A stretch of 64,000 nt of DNA from Sphingomonas_Q fennica_A (GTDB lineage: Bacteria > Pseudomonadota > Alphaproteobacteria > Sphingomonadales > Sphingomonadaceae). The position numbers and the translations under genes were made by a program. The DNA lies in NCBI GenBank assembly GCA_036946415.1, contig JAQIJD010000005.1, positions 124,001-188,000 of the forward strand, written 5' to 3'. Positions 34,788-42,655 of this stretch are shown piece by piece (the first letter of the stretch is position 1; each line of letters begins with the position of its first letter). Under the pieces are notes generated by a model. That model was given only the letters and a program-made list of their open reading frames with translations. It searched no databases and was not told where the DNA came from.

Positions 34788-34845
34788 CCGCCAGAACCCT
34801 TCAGAAAGCCGTGGGAGCGGGGATAGACGCATCCCCTTCCAATGC

Positions 34846-34854
34846 GGTTAACGG
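34846..34854 (-). promoter_or_regulatory. CtrA-like half site upstream of motA
   Basis: The minus strand reads CCGTTAACC here, about 60 nt before the preferred motA start. TTAACC is the better-conserved half of the alphaproteobacterial CtrA recognition sequence. The same core occurs ahead of the lytic transglycosylase gene at 39524. Only a half site is seen here. Confidence 0.3.
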
Positions 34855-34870
34855 CGGGGCGGGCGGATGT

Positions 34871-35767
34871 TTACGATGATCCCGCCTCCCAGGCCGCGGG
34901 ATCGACGGTTTCGCGCAGGAAAGCGACGAAGGCGTCGACCGCGGGCGGGACGATCGGGCTGCGCGGATGGACGGCGAAGATGCCGGCTTCGGCCGATCCC
35001 TCCCATTCGGGCAGCACGCGGACGAGCGCACCCGAAGCGAGCGAGCCGGACACGTCCCACAGCGAGCGGAGCGCGATGCCGACGCCGGCCAGCGCGAGTT
35101 CGCGGACCAGTTCGCTCGAATTGGTGCGGACGTGGGACGGACGGTCGATGCTGCGGCGTGTCCGGCCGCTCGCCAGTCGCCACGGCATCTGCCCTTCGGC
35201 GGCGAGCAGCCGGTGACGCCCGAGATCGCCGAGGTCGGCCGGTGCGCCGTGGACGGCGAGATAGGCGGGGGCGGCGCATAGCACCCGCCGGCTCGCCCCC
35301 AGCCGATGCGCGACGAGGCTGGCGGGCACCTGCGAGGCGATGCGCACCGCCACGTCGATCCGTTCCGCGACGAGATCGGCGAAACCGTCCGCCAGATCGA
35401 ATTGCAGCGCGACATTCGGATGGCGCCCGAGGAACAATGGCAGGTGCGGGGCGACGTGCAGCCGCCCGAACGATGTGGGGGCGGAGACGCGCAGCGGCCC
35501 GGAAACGGTGCCGGCGCCGCCCGTCACCCGCGCCTCCGCCTCCGCCACTGCCGCAAGGATGGCGACGAGATCGGTATGGAAGCGCTCGCCCGCGTCGGTC
35601 AGCGCGAAGCGGCGGGTGGTGCGGTGGACGAGGCGCACCCCCAGCCGCTCCTCCAGCCGGGCGAGCCGCTTGGAGACCATCGCCGGGGAAATGCCCGCCG
35701 CCCGCGCCGCTGCCGACAGGCCGCCCGCGGCGACGATGCCGGCGAACAGGTCATAGTCCGCATCCAT
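34871..35767 (-). CDS. LysR family transcriptional regulator (divergent from glcG-glcB)
   Basis: This regulator has 298 residues from the ATG at 35767, or 300 from a GTG two codons earlier. The N-terminal winged helix-turn-helix is clear (GGLSAAARAAGISPAMVSKR, LARLEERLGVRLVHRTTRRF). A periplasmic-binding-like effector domain follows (GPLRVSAPTSFGRLHVAPHL, DVAVRIASQVPASLVAHRLG). It belongs to the group often acting on nearby divergent metabolic genes. Divergence from glcG-glcB suggests it controls glyoxylate or glycolate use; this is inferred from position. A T-N11-A dyad typical of LysR binding lies just ahead of its start. Confidence 0.93.
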   Translation of the reverse strand: MDADYDLFAGIVAAGGLSAAARAAGISPAMVSKRLARLEERLGVRLVHRTTRRFALTDAGERFHTDLVAILAAVAEAEARVTGGAGTVSGPLRVSAPTSFGRLHVAPHLPLFLGRHPNVALQFDLADGFADLVAERIDVAVRIASQVPASLVAHRLGASRRVLCAAPAYLAVHGAPADLGDLGRHRLLAAEGQMPWRLASGRTRRSIDRPSHVRTNSSELVRELALAGVGIALRSLWDVSGSLASGALVRVLPEWEGSAEAGIFAVHPRSPIVPPAVDAFVAFLRETVDPAAWEAGSS

Positions 35768-35779
35768 CGCCACTTTTTC

Positions 35780-35794
35780 ATCTCCGGAACAGAT
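35780..35794. promoter_or_regulatory. LysR-type operator candidate
   Basis: ATCTCCGGAACAGAT is an interrupted palindrome (ATCT-N7-AGAT) that contains the T-N11-A pattern recognised by LysR-type regulators. It lies 12 nt upstream of the lysR ATG and about 80 nt upstream of glcG, in the shared intergenic region. Confidence 0.45.
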
Positions 35795-35871
35795 GCCTTG
35801 CCATCGAGCCGCCTAGCGAACGACCGCGCGAGGGTCTATCCCGGCCGTCCACTATCAGGAGAGGACAGACG

Positions 35872-36300
35872 ATGGACCGCATCACGCTCGATCAGGCGCA
35901 GGCGATCGTGACGGGCGCGCTGGAATATGGGCGCGGCGCGGGGCTGAAGCCGCTGACGGTGGCGGTGCTGGATGCCGGCGGCCACCCGATCGCGCTCGCC
36001 CGCGCCGATGGCGCCTCCACGCTGCGCCCGCAGATCGCGATGGGCAAGGCCGGCGGCGCGCTGGCGCTGGGCGTGTCCAGCCGCGCGATCGGCACGATGG
36101 CGGCGGAGCGGCCCTCGTTCGTCGCCGCACTGGGCACGATCGCGCCGCATGGCATCCTGCCGGCGGCGGGCGGGGTGATCGTGGTGGGGGCGGGGGGCGC
36201 GCCGATCGGCGCGGTCGGCATCACCGGCGATACGTCGGATGCGGACGAGGCGGCGGCGCTGGCAGGCATCGCCGCCGCCGGCCTGACGGCGCAGGGCTGA
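35872..36300 (+). CDS. glcG: GlcG/HbpS family heme-binding-like protein
   Basis: This 142-residue protein matches the GlcG/HbpS/DUF336 family, shown by LDQAQAIVTGALEYGRGAGL, LTVAVLDAGGHPIALARADG and GAVGITGDTSDADEAAALAG. Streptomyces HbpS binds heme and senses redox state. GlcG sits in the E. coli glycolate operon without a firmly established role. AGGAGAGGA upstream of the ATG at 35872 is a strong ribosome binding site. It is followed 5 nt later by malate synthase G, repeating the glcG-glcB order of glycolate operons. Confidence 0.88.
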   Translation: MDRITLDQAQAIVTGALEYGRGAGLKPLTVAVLDAGGHPIALARADGASTLRPQIAMGKAGGALALGVSSRAIGTMAAERPSFVAALGTIAPHGILPAAGGVIVVGAGGAPIGAVGITGDTSDADEAAALAGIAAAGLTAQG

Positions 36301-36305
36301 AGGCG

Positions 36306-38396
36306 ATGGCCGGGATCGCGCGCGCCGGGTTGCGCATCGCCGCCCCCCTCCTGCGCTTCATCGAGGAGGAGGCGCTGCCGGGCAGCGGCATCGATCCTGA
36401 CGCCTTCTGGGCCGGAGCGGCGGCGATCCTCGCCCGCTTCGTGCCCGAAAATCGCGCCTTGCTGGCCGAACGCGCGCGTCTCCAGCGGGCCATCGACGCG
36501 CGTTATCGGGCTGGCGAGGCGGTCGATACCGCCTTCCTGCGCGAGATCGGCTATCTCGTGCCCGAACCCGCCGCCTTCGCGATCACGACCACCGGCATCG
36601 ACCCGGAGGTGGCGACGATCGCCGGGCCGCAACTCGTCGTTCCCGTGCTGAACGCGCGTTTCCTGCTCAACGCCGCGAATGCGCGGTGGGGCAGCCTTTA
36701 CGACGCGCTCTACGGGACGGACGCGATCCCCGGTGCGATCCCGGCCGGCGGTTACGATGCCGCGCGCGGGGCCGCCGTCGTCGCCTGGGCGAAAGCCTTT
36801 CTCGACGATGCCGTGCCGCTGGCCGACGGATCGTGGGTCGAGTGGACGGGCGGCGCCCCGGCGCTCGCCGATCCCGCCGCGCTGATCGCCGCCGACGGCG
36901 GCACATGGCTGTTCCGCCACAACGGCCTGCATATCGAGGTGGTGATCGATCGCGACCATCCGATCGGCGCCACCGATCCCGCCGGCATCGCCGACGTGCG
37001 GCTGGAGGCGGCCGTCACCACCATCTGCGATCTGGAGGATTCGATCGCGGCGGTGGACGCGGCGGACAAGGCGGCGGCTTACGCCAATTGGCTGCACCTG
37101 ATGCAGGGCACGCTCTCCGCCACGTTCGACAAGGGCGGCAAGGCGATGACGCGCCGCCTCGCCTCCGATCGCCGCTACGTCGGTGTGGACGGGCGGGAGA
37201 TCGTGCTGCCGGGCCGATCGCTGCTGTTCGTCCGCAACGTCGGCCATCTGATGACCACGCCCGCCGTCCGCTTGCCCAACGGCGAGGAGGCGCCGGAAGG
37301 CATCGTCGATGCGATCGTCACCAGCCTGTGCGCGCTGCACGACGGGCGGGGGCCGGTGCGCAACAGCCGCACCGGCGCGATCTACATCGTCAAGCCCAAG
37401 ATGCACGGCCCCGACGAGGCCGCCTTCGCCGACCGGCTGTTCGATGCGGTGGAGGATCTGCTGGGCCTCGCCCGCCACACGATCCGCATCGGCGTAATGG
37501 ACGAGGAGCGGCGCACCTCCGCCAACCTTTCCGCGGTGATCGCCGCCGTCCGCCACCGCATCATGTTCGTCAACACCGGCTTCCTCGACCGGACGGGGGA
37601 CGAGATCCACGCCGCGATGGAGGCGGGCGCGGTGCTGCCGAAGGGCGAAATCCGCGCCGCCCCGTGGATCGGCGCCTATGAGGATCGCAACGTGCAGATC
37701 GCGCTCGCCGCCGGCCTCGGCGGACGGGCGCAGATCGGCAAGGGCATGTGGGCGGCGCCCGACCGGATGGCCGACATGCTGGCCCAGAAGATCGGCCACC
37801 CCCGCGCCGGCGCCAGCACCGCCTGGGTGCCATCCCCCACCGCCGCCGTCCTCCACGCCACCCATTATCATCGCATCGATGTGGCGACGACGCAGGCGGC
37901 GCGGGCGGCCGAGCCCGTCGCCCCGATCGGGACGCTGCTGACCCCGCCGCTCGCCGCGCCTGGCCGCAATTGGGATCGCGACGGGATCGCCGCCGAACTG
38001 GACAACAATGCGCAAGGCATCCTCGGCTATGTCGTGCGCTGGATCGATCAGGGGATCGGCTGCTCCAAGGTGCCCGACATCCACGACATCGGCCTGATGG
38101 AGGATCGCGCCACGCTCCGCATATCGTCCCAGCATATCGCCAACTGGCTGCGGCACGGCATCTGCACCGAGGCGGAGGTGGAGGCGGCCTTCCGGCGGAT
38201 GGCGGTGCGCGTCGACGCGCAGAATGCGGGCGACCCCGTCTACCGGCCGATGGAGGGCAACGAGGGCGGCAGCCTGGCCTGGCAGGCGGCGCTCGCGCTG
38301 GTCTTCGAGGGGCGCGAGCAACCGAGCGGCTATACCGAGCCCCTGCTCCACGCCTTCCGCGCCGCCGCCAAGCGGCAAGCAACCGCGCCCGCCTGA
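36306..38396 (+). CDS. glcB: Malate synthase G
   Basis: This 696-residue enzyme condenses glyoxylate with acetyl-CoA to malate, the last step of glycolate use and of the glyoxylate bypass. The G isoform is recognised by length and by blocks such as FLLNAANARWGSLYDALYGT, TTICDLEDSIAAVDAADK with the metal and catalytic acids, GRSLLFVRNVGHLMTTPAV, IKPKM-type IVKPKMHGPDEAAFADRLFD, IGVMDEERRTSANLSAVIAA and MFVNTGFLDRTGDEIHAAME. It follows glcG by 5 nt and is probably regulated with it by the divergent LysR protein. No glycolate oxidase genes lie next to it. Confidence 0.97.
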   Translation: MAGIARAGLRIAAPLLRFIEEEALPGSGIDPDAFWAGAAAILARFVPENRALLAERARLQRAIDARYRAGEAVDTAFLREIGYLVPEPAAFAITTTGIDPEVATIAGPQLVVPVLNARFLLNAANARWGSLYDALYGTDAIPGAIPAGGYDAARGAAVVAWAKAFLDDAVPLADGSWVEWTGGAPALADPAALIAADGGTWLFRHNGLHIEVVIDRDHPIGATDPAGIADVRLEAAVTTICDLEDSIAAVDAADKAAAYANWLHLMQGTLSATFDKGGKAMTRRLASDRRYVGVDGREIVLPGRSLLFVRNVGHLMTTPAVRLPNGEEAPEGIVDAIVTSLCALHDGRGPVRNSRTGAIYIVKPKMHGPDEAAFADRLFDAVEDLLGLARHTIRIGVMDEERRTSANLSAVIAAVRHRIMFVNTGFLDRTGDEIHAAMEAGAVLPKGEIRAAPWIGAYEDRNVQIALAAGLGGRAQIGKGMWAAPDRMADMLAQKIGHPRAGASTAWVPSPTAAVLHATHYHRIDVATTQAARAAEPVAPIGTLLTPPLAAPGRNWDRDGIAAELDNNAQGILGYVVRWIDQGIGCSKVPDIHDIGLMEDRATLRISSQHIANWLRHGICTEAEVEAAFRRMAVRVDAQNAGDPVYRPMEGNEGGSLAWQAALALVFEGREQPSGYTEPLLHAFRAAAKRQATAPA

Positions 38397-38432
38397 TCCG
38401 CGTTAAGCCCCGCGCAGATCAGGAGACGGACG

Positions 38433-38642
38433 ATGGCCGCAGGCGGGTTCAAGAAGGGCGACGAAGTCAGCTGGAAGAGCCACGGCGGCGAAGCGCATGG
38501 CAAGGTGGTGAAGACCGTGACGTCCGAAACGTCGATCAAGGGCCACAAGGTGAAGGCCAGCAAGGACGACCCGCAACTGATCGTCGAGACGGACGAGGGA
38601 AAGCAGGCGGCGCACAAGCCGGACGCGCTCAAGAAGGAATGA
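38433..38642 (+). CDS. DUF2945 (hypervirulence-associated TUDOR) domain protein
   Basis: This small basic protein of 69 residues starts FKKGDEVSWKSHGGEAHGKV and includes VKASKDDPQLIVETDEGKQA and HKPDALKKE. That is the DUF2945 pattern, a short beta-barrel predicted to have a Tudor-like fold. The cellular role is unknown. AGGAGA lies 7 nt ahead of the ATG. It stands 36 nt after malate synthase G and converges on the lytic transglycosylase gene with a 4-nt gap. Confidence 0.88.
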   Translation: MAAGGFKKGDEVSWKSHGGEAHGKVVKTVTSETSIKGHKVKASKDDPQLIVETDEGKQAAHKPDALKKE

Positions 38643-38646
38643 CGGC

Positions 38647-39471
38647 TCAGCCGAGCAGCGCGCCCTGCAACATCAGATAGGCCATGCGGGCATTCTGCGG
38701 GCTGGGGCGCAACACGTCGACGCGCCGCGTATCGAGCGCGGCCAGTGCCGTCGCCGTGTCGGCTGAAGGACTGTCGGCGCCGATCGCCGCTTCGGCATAA
38801 TCCAGCTTGGGCAGCGGCTTGGGGGCGATCGTCGGCGCGGCGCCGGCCTTGGCCAGCTTGTTGCCCATCAGTTCGTAGAGTTCGGACAGGGAGCGGGCGT
38901 GGCCGCTCTTGGTGTAGAACAGCCCGCGATTGGCGCGCGCCTCACGCGGGAAGGCGGTGGCCGCGGTCTGGCTGGGATCGTCATCCAGCCGCGTCAGGAA
39001 TCGCTTGGCGCCCGCCAGCCCCAGGAAATGCGCGAAATAGAGATCGGTGCCGTTGGGCGTGCGGCCGAGCGTCTTCTGGAGACCGGCGGCATTGTCGCTG
39101 GCATATTCGCCCGCCATCAGCGCGGCGGGGCCGGCCTGCTTGCGCAGATCGAACACCGCATCCTTCATGCCGGCATCGACATGCCAGCGCCCGTCCTTGC
39201 CGCGCGAGATCGCGTCCGCCGCCCAGCCGAAGCCATGTTCGGCACCGTGCATCTTGACGATGCCCAGCCAGCTCTGGTCGATGAACTGGAACAGGCCGCT
39301 GGCGGTGGAGGTGCCGGCCTGCGCGGTGGGGTTCAGCCCGCTCTCGCTCTTGGCCTGCGCATAGAGATAGTTGAAGTCCACGCCCGTCCGCTCGGCGGCG
39401 ACGCCGATCGCCTGCGTCACATCGCCCGGCTGGCGGGTGAAGACGGCGGAGGTGATCCGGGGGATCGACAC
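38647..39471 (-). CDS. Lytic transglycosylase SLT-domain protein
   Basis: This 274-residue protein has an SLT-type muramidase core near the N-terminus: YLYAQAKSESGLNPTAQAGT with the catalytic Glu of the ES motif, followed by STASGLFQFIDQSWLGIVKM. It would cleave the glycan strands of peptidoglycan. No signal peptide is visible, which fits flagellum-associated family members exported by other routes. A motAB pair at 33-34.8 kb and a shared CtrA-like motif upstream support a flagellar role, but this is inference. The C-terminal 90 residues look disordered, then end in a helical ARMAYLMLQGALL segment. Confidence 0.87.
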   Translation of the reverse strand: MSIPRITSAVFTRQPGDVTQAIGVAAERTGVDFNYLYAQAKSESGLNPTAQAGTSTASGLFQFIDQSWLGIVKMHGAEHGFGWAADAISRGKDGRWHVDAGMKDAVFDLRKQAGPAALMAGEYASDNAAGLQKTLGRTPNGTDLYFAHFLGLAGAKRFLTRLDDDPSQTAATAFPREARANRGLFYTKSGHARSLSELYELMGNKLAKAGAAPTIAPKPLPKLDYAEAAIGADSPSADTATALAALDTRRVDVLRPSPQNARMAYLMLQGALLG

Positions 39472-39523
39472 GGGCGACGGCTACTCCGGGCGGTTGCGGA
39501 TGCGCCCTGATACGCCCGGTTGG

Positions 39524-39538
39524 TTAACGGGATGCTAA
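39524..39538 (-). promoter_or_regulatory. CtrA-like site upstream of the lytic transglycosylase
   Basis: TTAA-N7-CTAA on the plus strand (TTAG-N7-TTAACC on the minus) is one mismatch from the alphaproteobacterial CtrA consensus TTAA-N7-TTAA. It lies about 55 nt upstream of the transglycosylase start. CtrA controls many flagellar genes in this class. Confidence 0.35.
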
Positions 39539-39577
39539 AGCGCGCGCGGCAGATAACGGCCGCGATCGGTGGAGGTT

Positions 39578-39847
39578 TAGGGTCCGTACTCAATCACGGC
39601 AGGAGCCGTGATCGCCCGGAGAGGGCCGCTGGCCAGAAGCGTGGCGCAGTCGCGTGGCGGCGCCACGCGCAAGCCGCGCGACGCAGCCAGCGGCCCTCTC
39701 CGGGCGACCGCGAAGCTGCGGGCCGATTTTGGCGCCGGGCGGCGTCGCGCGTCGGTCACGATGCGGGAGCATCGCTCCCTCCTTGCTCCTGACCCGGCGC
39801 CAAAATCGGCTCCGTCACGGCCCTGCCGTGATTGAGTACGGACCCTA
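39578..39847. repeat. MITE-like nested palindromic element, 270 bp
   Basis: The only stretch without a gene longer than 300 nt (39472-39853) is mostly this structure. The ends are a perfect 26-bp inverted repeat (39578-39603 and 39822-39847) starting TAGGGTCCGTACTCAATC. Inside are two further perfect hairpins, 20 bp (39613-39632 / 39687-39706) and 18 bp (39722-39739 / 39793-39810). Each end also carries a subterminal palindrome built on TCACGGC/GCCGTGA. Both borders read TA, consistent with a TA target duplication as made by IS630/mariner-type transposases. No convincing protein is encoded. It lies between the ybaK-like stop and the transglycosylase promoter. Most likely a non-autonomous transposon; a structured RNA is an alternative. 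Confidence 0.75.
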
Positions 39848-39853
39848 GCGCCG

Positions 39854-40327
39854 TCAGGCGGTGATTGCGGCCACCGTCGCCTGCGTCGCGCGGATCAGGT
39901 CCGCGGGCGCCAGCCGGACCTGCAAGCCGCGGCGGCCGGCGTTGACATAGGCGAAGGGGAGGGCGGCGGCATCGGCATCGAGGATGACGGGCGCCGGACG
40001 GCGCTGACCGAGCGGGCTGATCCCGCCCACCTTGTAGCCGGTCGCGCGCTCGGCATCGGCAGGGGGCATCATCGCGGCGGCGCGCCCCCCGGCGGCGGCA
40101 GCCAGGGCCTTCATCGCCACCGTCGCGTCGGACCGAAGCACGGCGACGACCGCGCGGCCGTCGACCAGCGTCATCAGCGTCTTGAGGACGTGCACCGGCG
40201 GTTCGCCCAGCGCCTCCGCTGCCGCCAGACCGATACGGTCGGCGGCGGGGTCGTAATCATAAGCGTGGACGGAAAAGGCGATCCCGGCGCGAAGCAGCGC
40301 CTGCGTGGCCGGGGTCGCCTGCCCCAC
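39854..40327 (-). CDS. YbaK/EbsC-type aminoacyl-tRNA deacylase
   Basis: This 157-residue single-domain protein is of the YbaK/ProX superfamily, which hydrolyses mischarged tRNAs such as Cys-tRNA-Pro. The conserved segments are PPVHVLKTLMTLVDGRAVVA with the key Lys, AMMPPADAERATGYKVGGIS, SPLGQRRPAPVILDADAAAL and FAYVNAGRRGLQVRLAPADL. Subfamily assignment to YbaK is based on the GYKVGGISPLGQ motif. It lies 3 nt from the thiolase stop on the same strand and ends 7 nt from the palindromic element, which may also end its transcript. Confidence 0.9.
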   Translation of the reverse strand: MGQATPATQALLRAGIAFSVHAYDYDPAADRIGLAAAEALGEPPVHVLKTLMTLVDGRAVVAVLRSDATVAMKALAAAAGGRAAAMMPPADAERATGYKVGGISPLGQRRPAPVILDADAAALPFAYVNAGRRGLQVRLAPADLIRATQATVAAITA

Positions 40328-40330
40328 CGG

Positions 40331-41506
40331 TCAGTCGCGCTCGACGCACATGGCAATGCCCATGCCGCCGCCGATGCAGAGCGTGGCGAGGCCCTTCTTG
40401 GCGTCGCGCCGCTTCATCTCGTGCAGCAGGGTGGTCAGCACGCGCGCGCCGCTGGCCCCGATCGGATGGCCGAGCGCGATCGCGCCGCCGTTGACGTTCA
40501 CCTTGTCCGGATCGAGGCCCAGCTCGCGGCCCACCGACAGCGCCTGCGCGGCGAACGCCTCGTTGGCCTCGATCAGGTCGAGGTCGCCCACCGACCAGCC
40601 GGCCTTTTCCAGCGCCTTGCGCGTCGCCGGCACCGGGCCGATGCCCATCACCGACGGATCGACGCCGGCGGTCGCCCAGCTCTTGATGCGGGCGAGGACG
40701 GGGGCGCCGCGGCGTTCCGCCTCCTCCTTCGACATCAGCACGAGCGCGGCGGCGCCGTCGTTGAGGCCGGAGGCGTTGGCGGCGGTGACGGTGCCATCCT
40801 TCTTGAAGGCGGGGCGCACGCCCGACACGCTCTCGATCGTCGCACCGGCGCGAATATATTCGTCCGCCTCGACCACCGTATCGCCCTTGCGGCCCTTGAT
40901 GGTGACGGGGGCGATCTCGTCCTTAAAGCGGCCGGCGGCGCGCGCCGCCTCGGCCAGATTCTGAGAGCGGACGGCGAAGGCGTCCTGATCGGCGCGCGTC
41001 ACCTGATATTGCTCGGCCAGATTCTCGGCGGTGATCCCCATGTGATAGCCGTTGAACACGTCGGTGAGGCCGTCCTTCACCATCGTGTCGACCAGCTCGA
41101 CCCCGCCCATCTTGCTGCCCGCGCGCAGCGACTGGGCGTGGGCGCTGAGCGACATGCTCTCCTGACCACCGGCGACGACGATGTCGGCATCGCCGGTCTG
41201 GATCGCCTGCGCGGCCAGCGCGACCGCGCGCAGGCCCGAACCGCATACCTGGTTGAGGCCCCAGGCCGGCACTTCCTTCGGCACGCCCGCCGCCATCGAC
41301 GCCTGCCGCGCCGGATTCTGGCCCTGCGCCGCCGTCAGCACCTGGCCCAGGATCACCTCGGACACATCCTCGCCGCCGACGCCGGCATCGGCCAGCGCGG
41401 CGCTGATCGCGACGCGGCCCAGCTCGTGCGCGGGCGTGCCGGCGAAGGCGCCCAGGAAGCTGCCCACGGGGGTGCGGCGGGCGGCGGTGATCACGACCTC
41501 GGTCAT
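40331..41506 (-). CDS. phaA: Acetyl-CoA C-acetyltransferase (thiolase)
   Basis: This 391-residue thiolase condenses two acetyl-CoA to acetoacetyl-CoA, the first step of polyhydroxybutyrate synthesis, or runs the reverse reaction. Active-site motifs are NQVCGSGLRAVALAAQAI with the acylated Cys, NVNGGAIALGHPIGASGARV with the His, and LCIGGGMGIAMCVERD with the second Cys. MTEVVITAARRT is chosen as the start because AGGAG lies 5-9 nt ahead of it. The neighbouring PhaC-like enzyme and phaR support a PHA role, so phaA is a reasonable symbol, though atoB-type function is not excluded. Confidence 0.92.
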   Translation of the reverse strand: MTEVVITAARRTPVGSFLGAFAGTPAHELGRVAISAALADAGVGGEDVSEVILGQVLTAAQGQNPARQASMAAGVPKEVPAWGLNQVCGSGLRAVALAAQAIQTGDADIVVAGGQESMSLSAHAQSLRAGSKMGGVELVDTMVKDGLTDVFNGYHMGITAENLAEQYQVTRADQDAFAVRSQNLAEAARAAGRFKDEIAPVTIKGRKGDTVVEADEYIRAGATIESVSGVRPAFKKDGTVTAANASGLNDGAAALVLMSKEEAERRGAPVLARIKSWATAGVDPSVMGIGPVPATRKALEKAGWSVGDLDLIEANEAFAAQALSVGRELGLDPDKVNVNGGAIALGHPIGASGARVLTTLLHEMKRRDAKKGLATLCIGGGMGIAMCVERD

Positions 41507-41551
41507 CTCTGCTCCTGTGTTGTCGGCGTTTCGCAATCGATATGGGGAGGA

Positions 41552-42655
41552 TTACCAGCTCGGCGCAAGCGCGCAAAGCCAGCGTTGGAGCGGTTCCCAC
41601 AGCGCACCCGGTGCCCGCCCGCCGACAACCATGCCGACATGACCCAGCCCCAAGGTGATCCGATCGCCCACCCCCGCGGCGGAGGCGGCGGGGACGATCC
41701 GGTCCGTGGTCGAGACGATGTCGAGCACCGGGCAGGGGAGGGCGGCGGGATCGATCGTGCGCCCGCCGACGCGCCACATGGCCGTGCCGGGCGCATCGCT
41801 GGCGAAGAACGCATCGACCAGTTCCATGCCTGCGCCGCGGGTGAGCGGCGGGCCGTCGCTTGCCCAATCCTCCAGCGTCACGAAGGCGCGCCCGGCGTCG
41901 CTTGTCGGATCGAGGCCGGCGAAGCGTTCGAACTTGGCGATCGTGCGGGCGGGATCGAGCCGCCAGAAGGCCGCCTGCAACGTCTCGATCGGGAACAGGC
42001 CGAGCGTGTCGGCGATCGGCTGCGCCGCCTCGCCGATCGTCGCGATGGCATCGCGCGCCTCGTCCGGAAAGCCGGCGAAGCGCCACGGTGCGGCGATGAG
42101 GGCGAGGCCCGCCACGGGGGCCAGTGCCGCGGCGGCGATGGCCATCGTGCCGCCGAGGCAATAGCCCGCCAGCAGCGGCGGGCGGCCGCCGTTCGCCGCG
42201 GCCGCCGCCGCGATCAGCGGCAGCAGCAGCCGTTCGACGTGGCCGGCGATCGTCAGATCGGCATCGCCGGCATCGGGCGTGCCCCAGTCGACCAGCAGCG
42301 GGCGGAGGCCGGCGGCCGCCAGCGCCGCGCAGAGCGAGTTGCCGGGGGCCAGATCGAGGATGTGCGGCGGGTTGATGAGCGAAGGGACGAGCACCACCGC
42401 CGGCCCGGCGCCACCCCTGTCGATCAGCCGCGCCCGCCCGGCCGTCGCCACCACCATGTCCGCCGCGTGACGCGGCACCCGCGGGGCGCGCTGGAAGGCG
42501 GTCAGGCCGGCCAGGGCACGGTGCCGCCGCGCCGGATCGGCGGCGGTCTGTTCGCGCAGCATTTGCAGGAACAGCGGCAGCGGCCGGGGCCTGTGTTGCG
42601 GTGCGGCAGAAAGTGGTGCTAGGGATGACGAAACGTCTGACGGGGCTTGCATCAT
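41552..42655 (-). CDS. PhaC-like alpha/beta hydrolase with Cys nucleophile
   Basis: This protein of about 367 residues has an alpha/beta hydrolase core. The nucleophile motif AGYCLGGTM (Cys166) is the G-x-C-x-G box of polyhydroxyalkanoate synthases rather than a Ser lipase box. The rest of the triad appears in DIVSTTDRIVP (Asp) and LGLGHVGMVV (His). PSLINPPHILDLAPGNSLCA and PLLVDWG are also typical of PhaC. It is much shorter than class I synthases (about 590 residues) and lacks their long N-terminal domain. Thus it may be a short synthase or a related thioesterase. The preferred ATG overlaps the divergent phaR start codon. The thiolase follows 45 nt later. Confidence 0.82.
   Translation of the reverse strand: MMQAPSDVSSSLAPLSAAPQHRPRPLPLFLQMLREQTAADPARRHRALAGLTAFQRAPRVPRHAADMVVATAGRARLIDRGGAGPAVVLVPSLINPPHILDLAPGNSLCAALAAAGLRPLLVDWGTPDAGDADLTIAGHVERLLLPLIAAAAAANGGRPPLLAGYCLGGTMAIAAAALAPVAGLALIAAPWRFAGFPDEARDAIATIGEAAQPIADTLGLFPIETLQAAFWRLDPARTIAKFERFAGLDPTSDAGRAFVTLEDWASDGPPLTRGAGMELVDAFFASDAPGTAMWRVGGRTIDPAALPCPVLDIVSTTDRIVPAASAAGVGDRITLGLGHVGMVVGGRAPGALWEPLQRWLCALAPSW

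Noticed and set aside
34788..34832. Upstream ATG of motA (34832) as the true start
   Set aside because: Its purine-rich stretch abuts the ATG with no spacing, and the family begins at MFAAIGLV. The later start is preferred but not proven.
39520..39848. Short open frames inside and across the palindromic element at about 39.6-39.8 kb
   Set aside because: They arise on both strands from the inverted repeats, have no ribosome binding site and no family resemblance.
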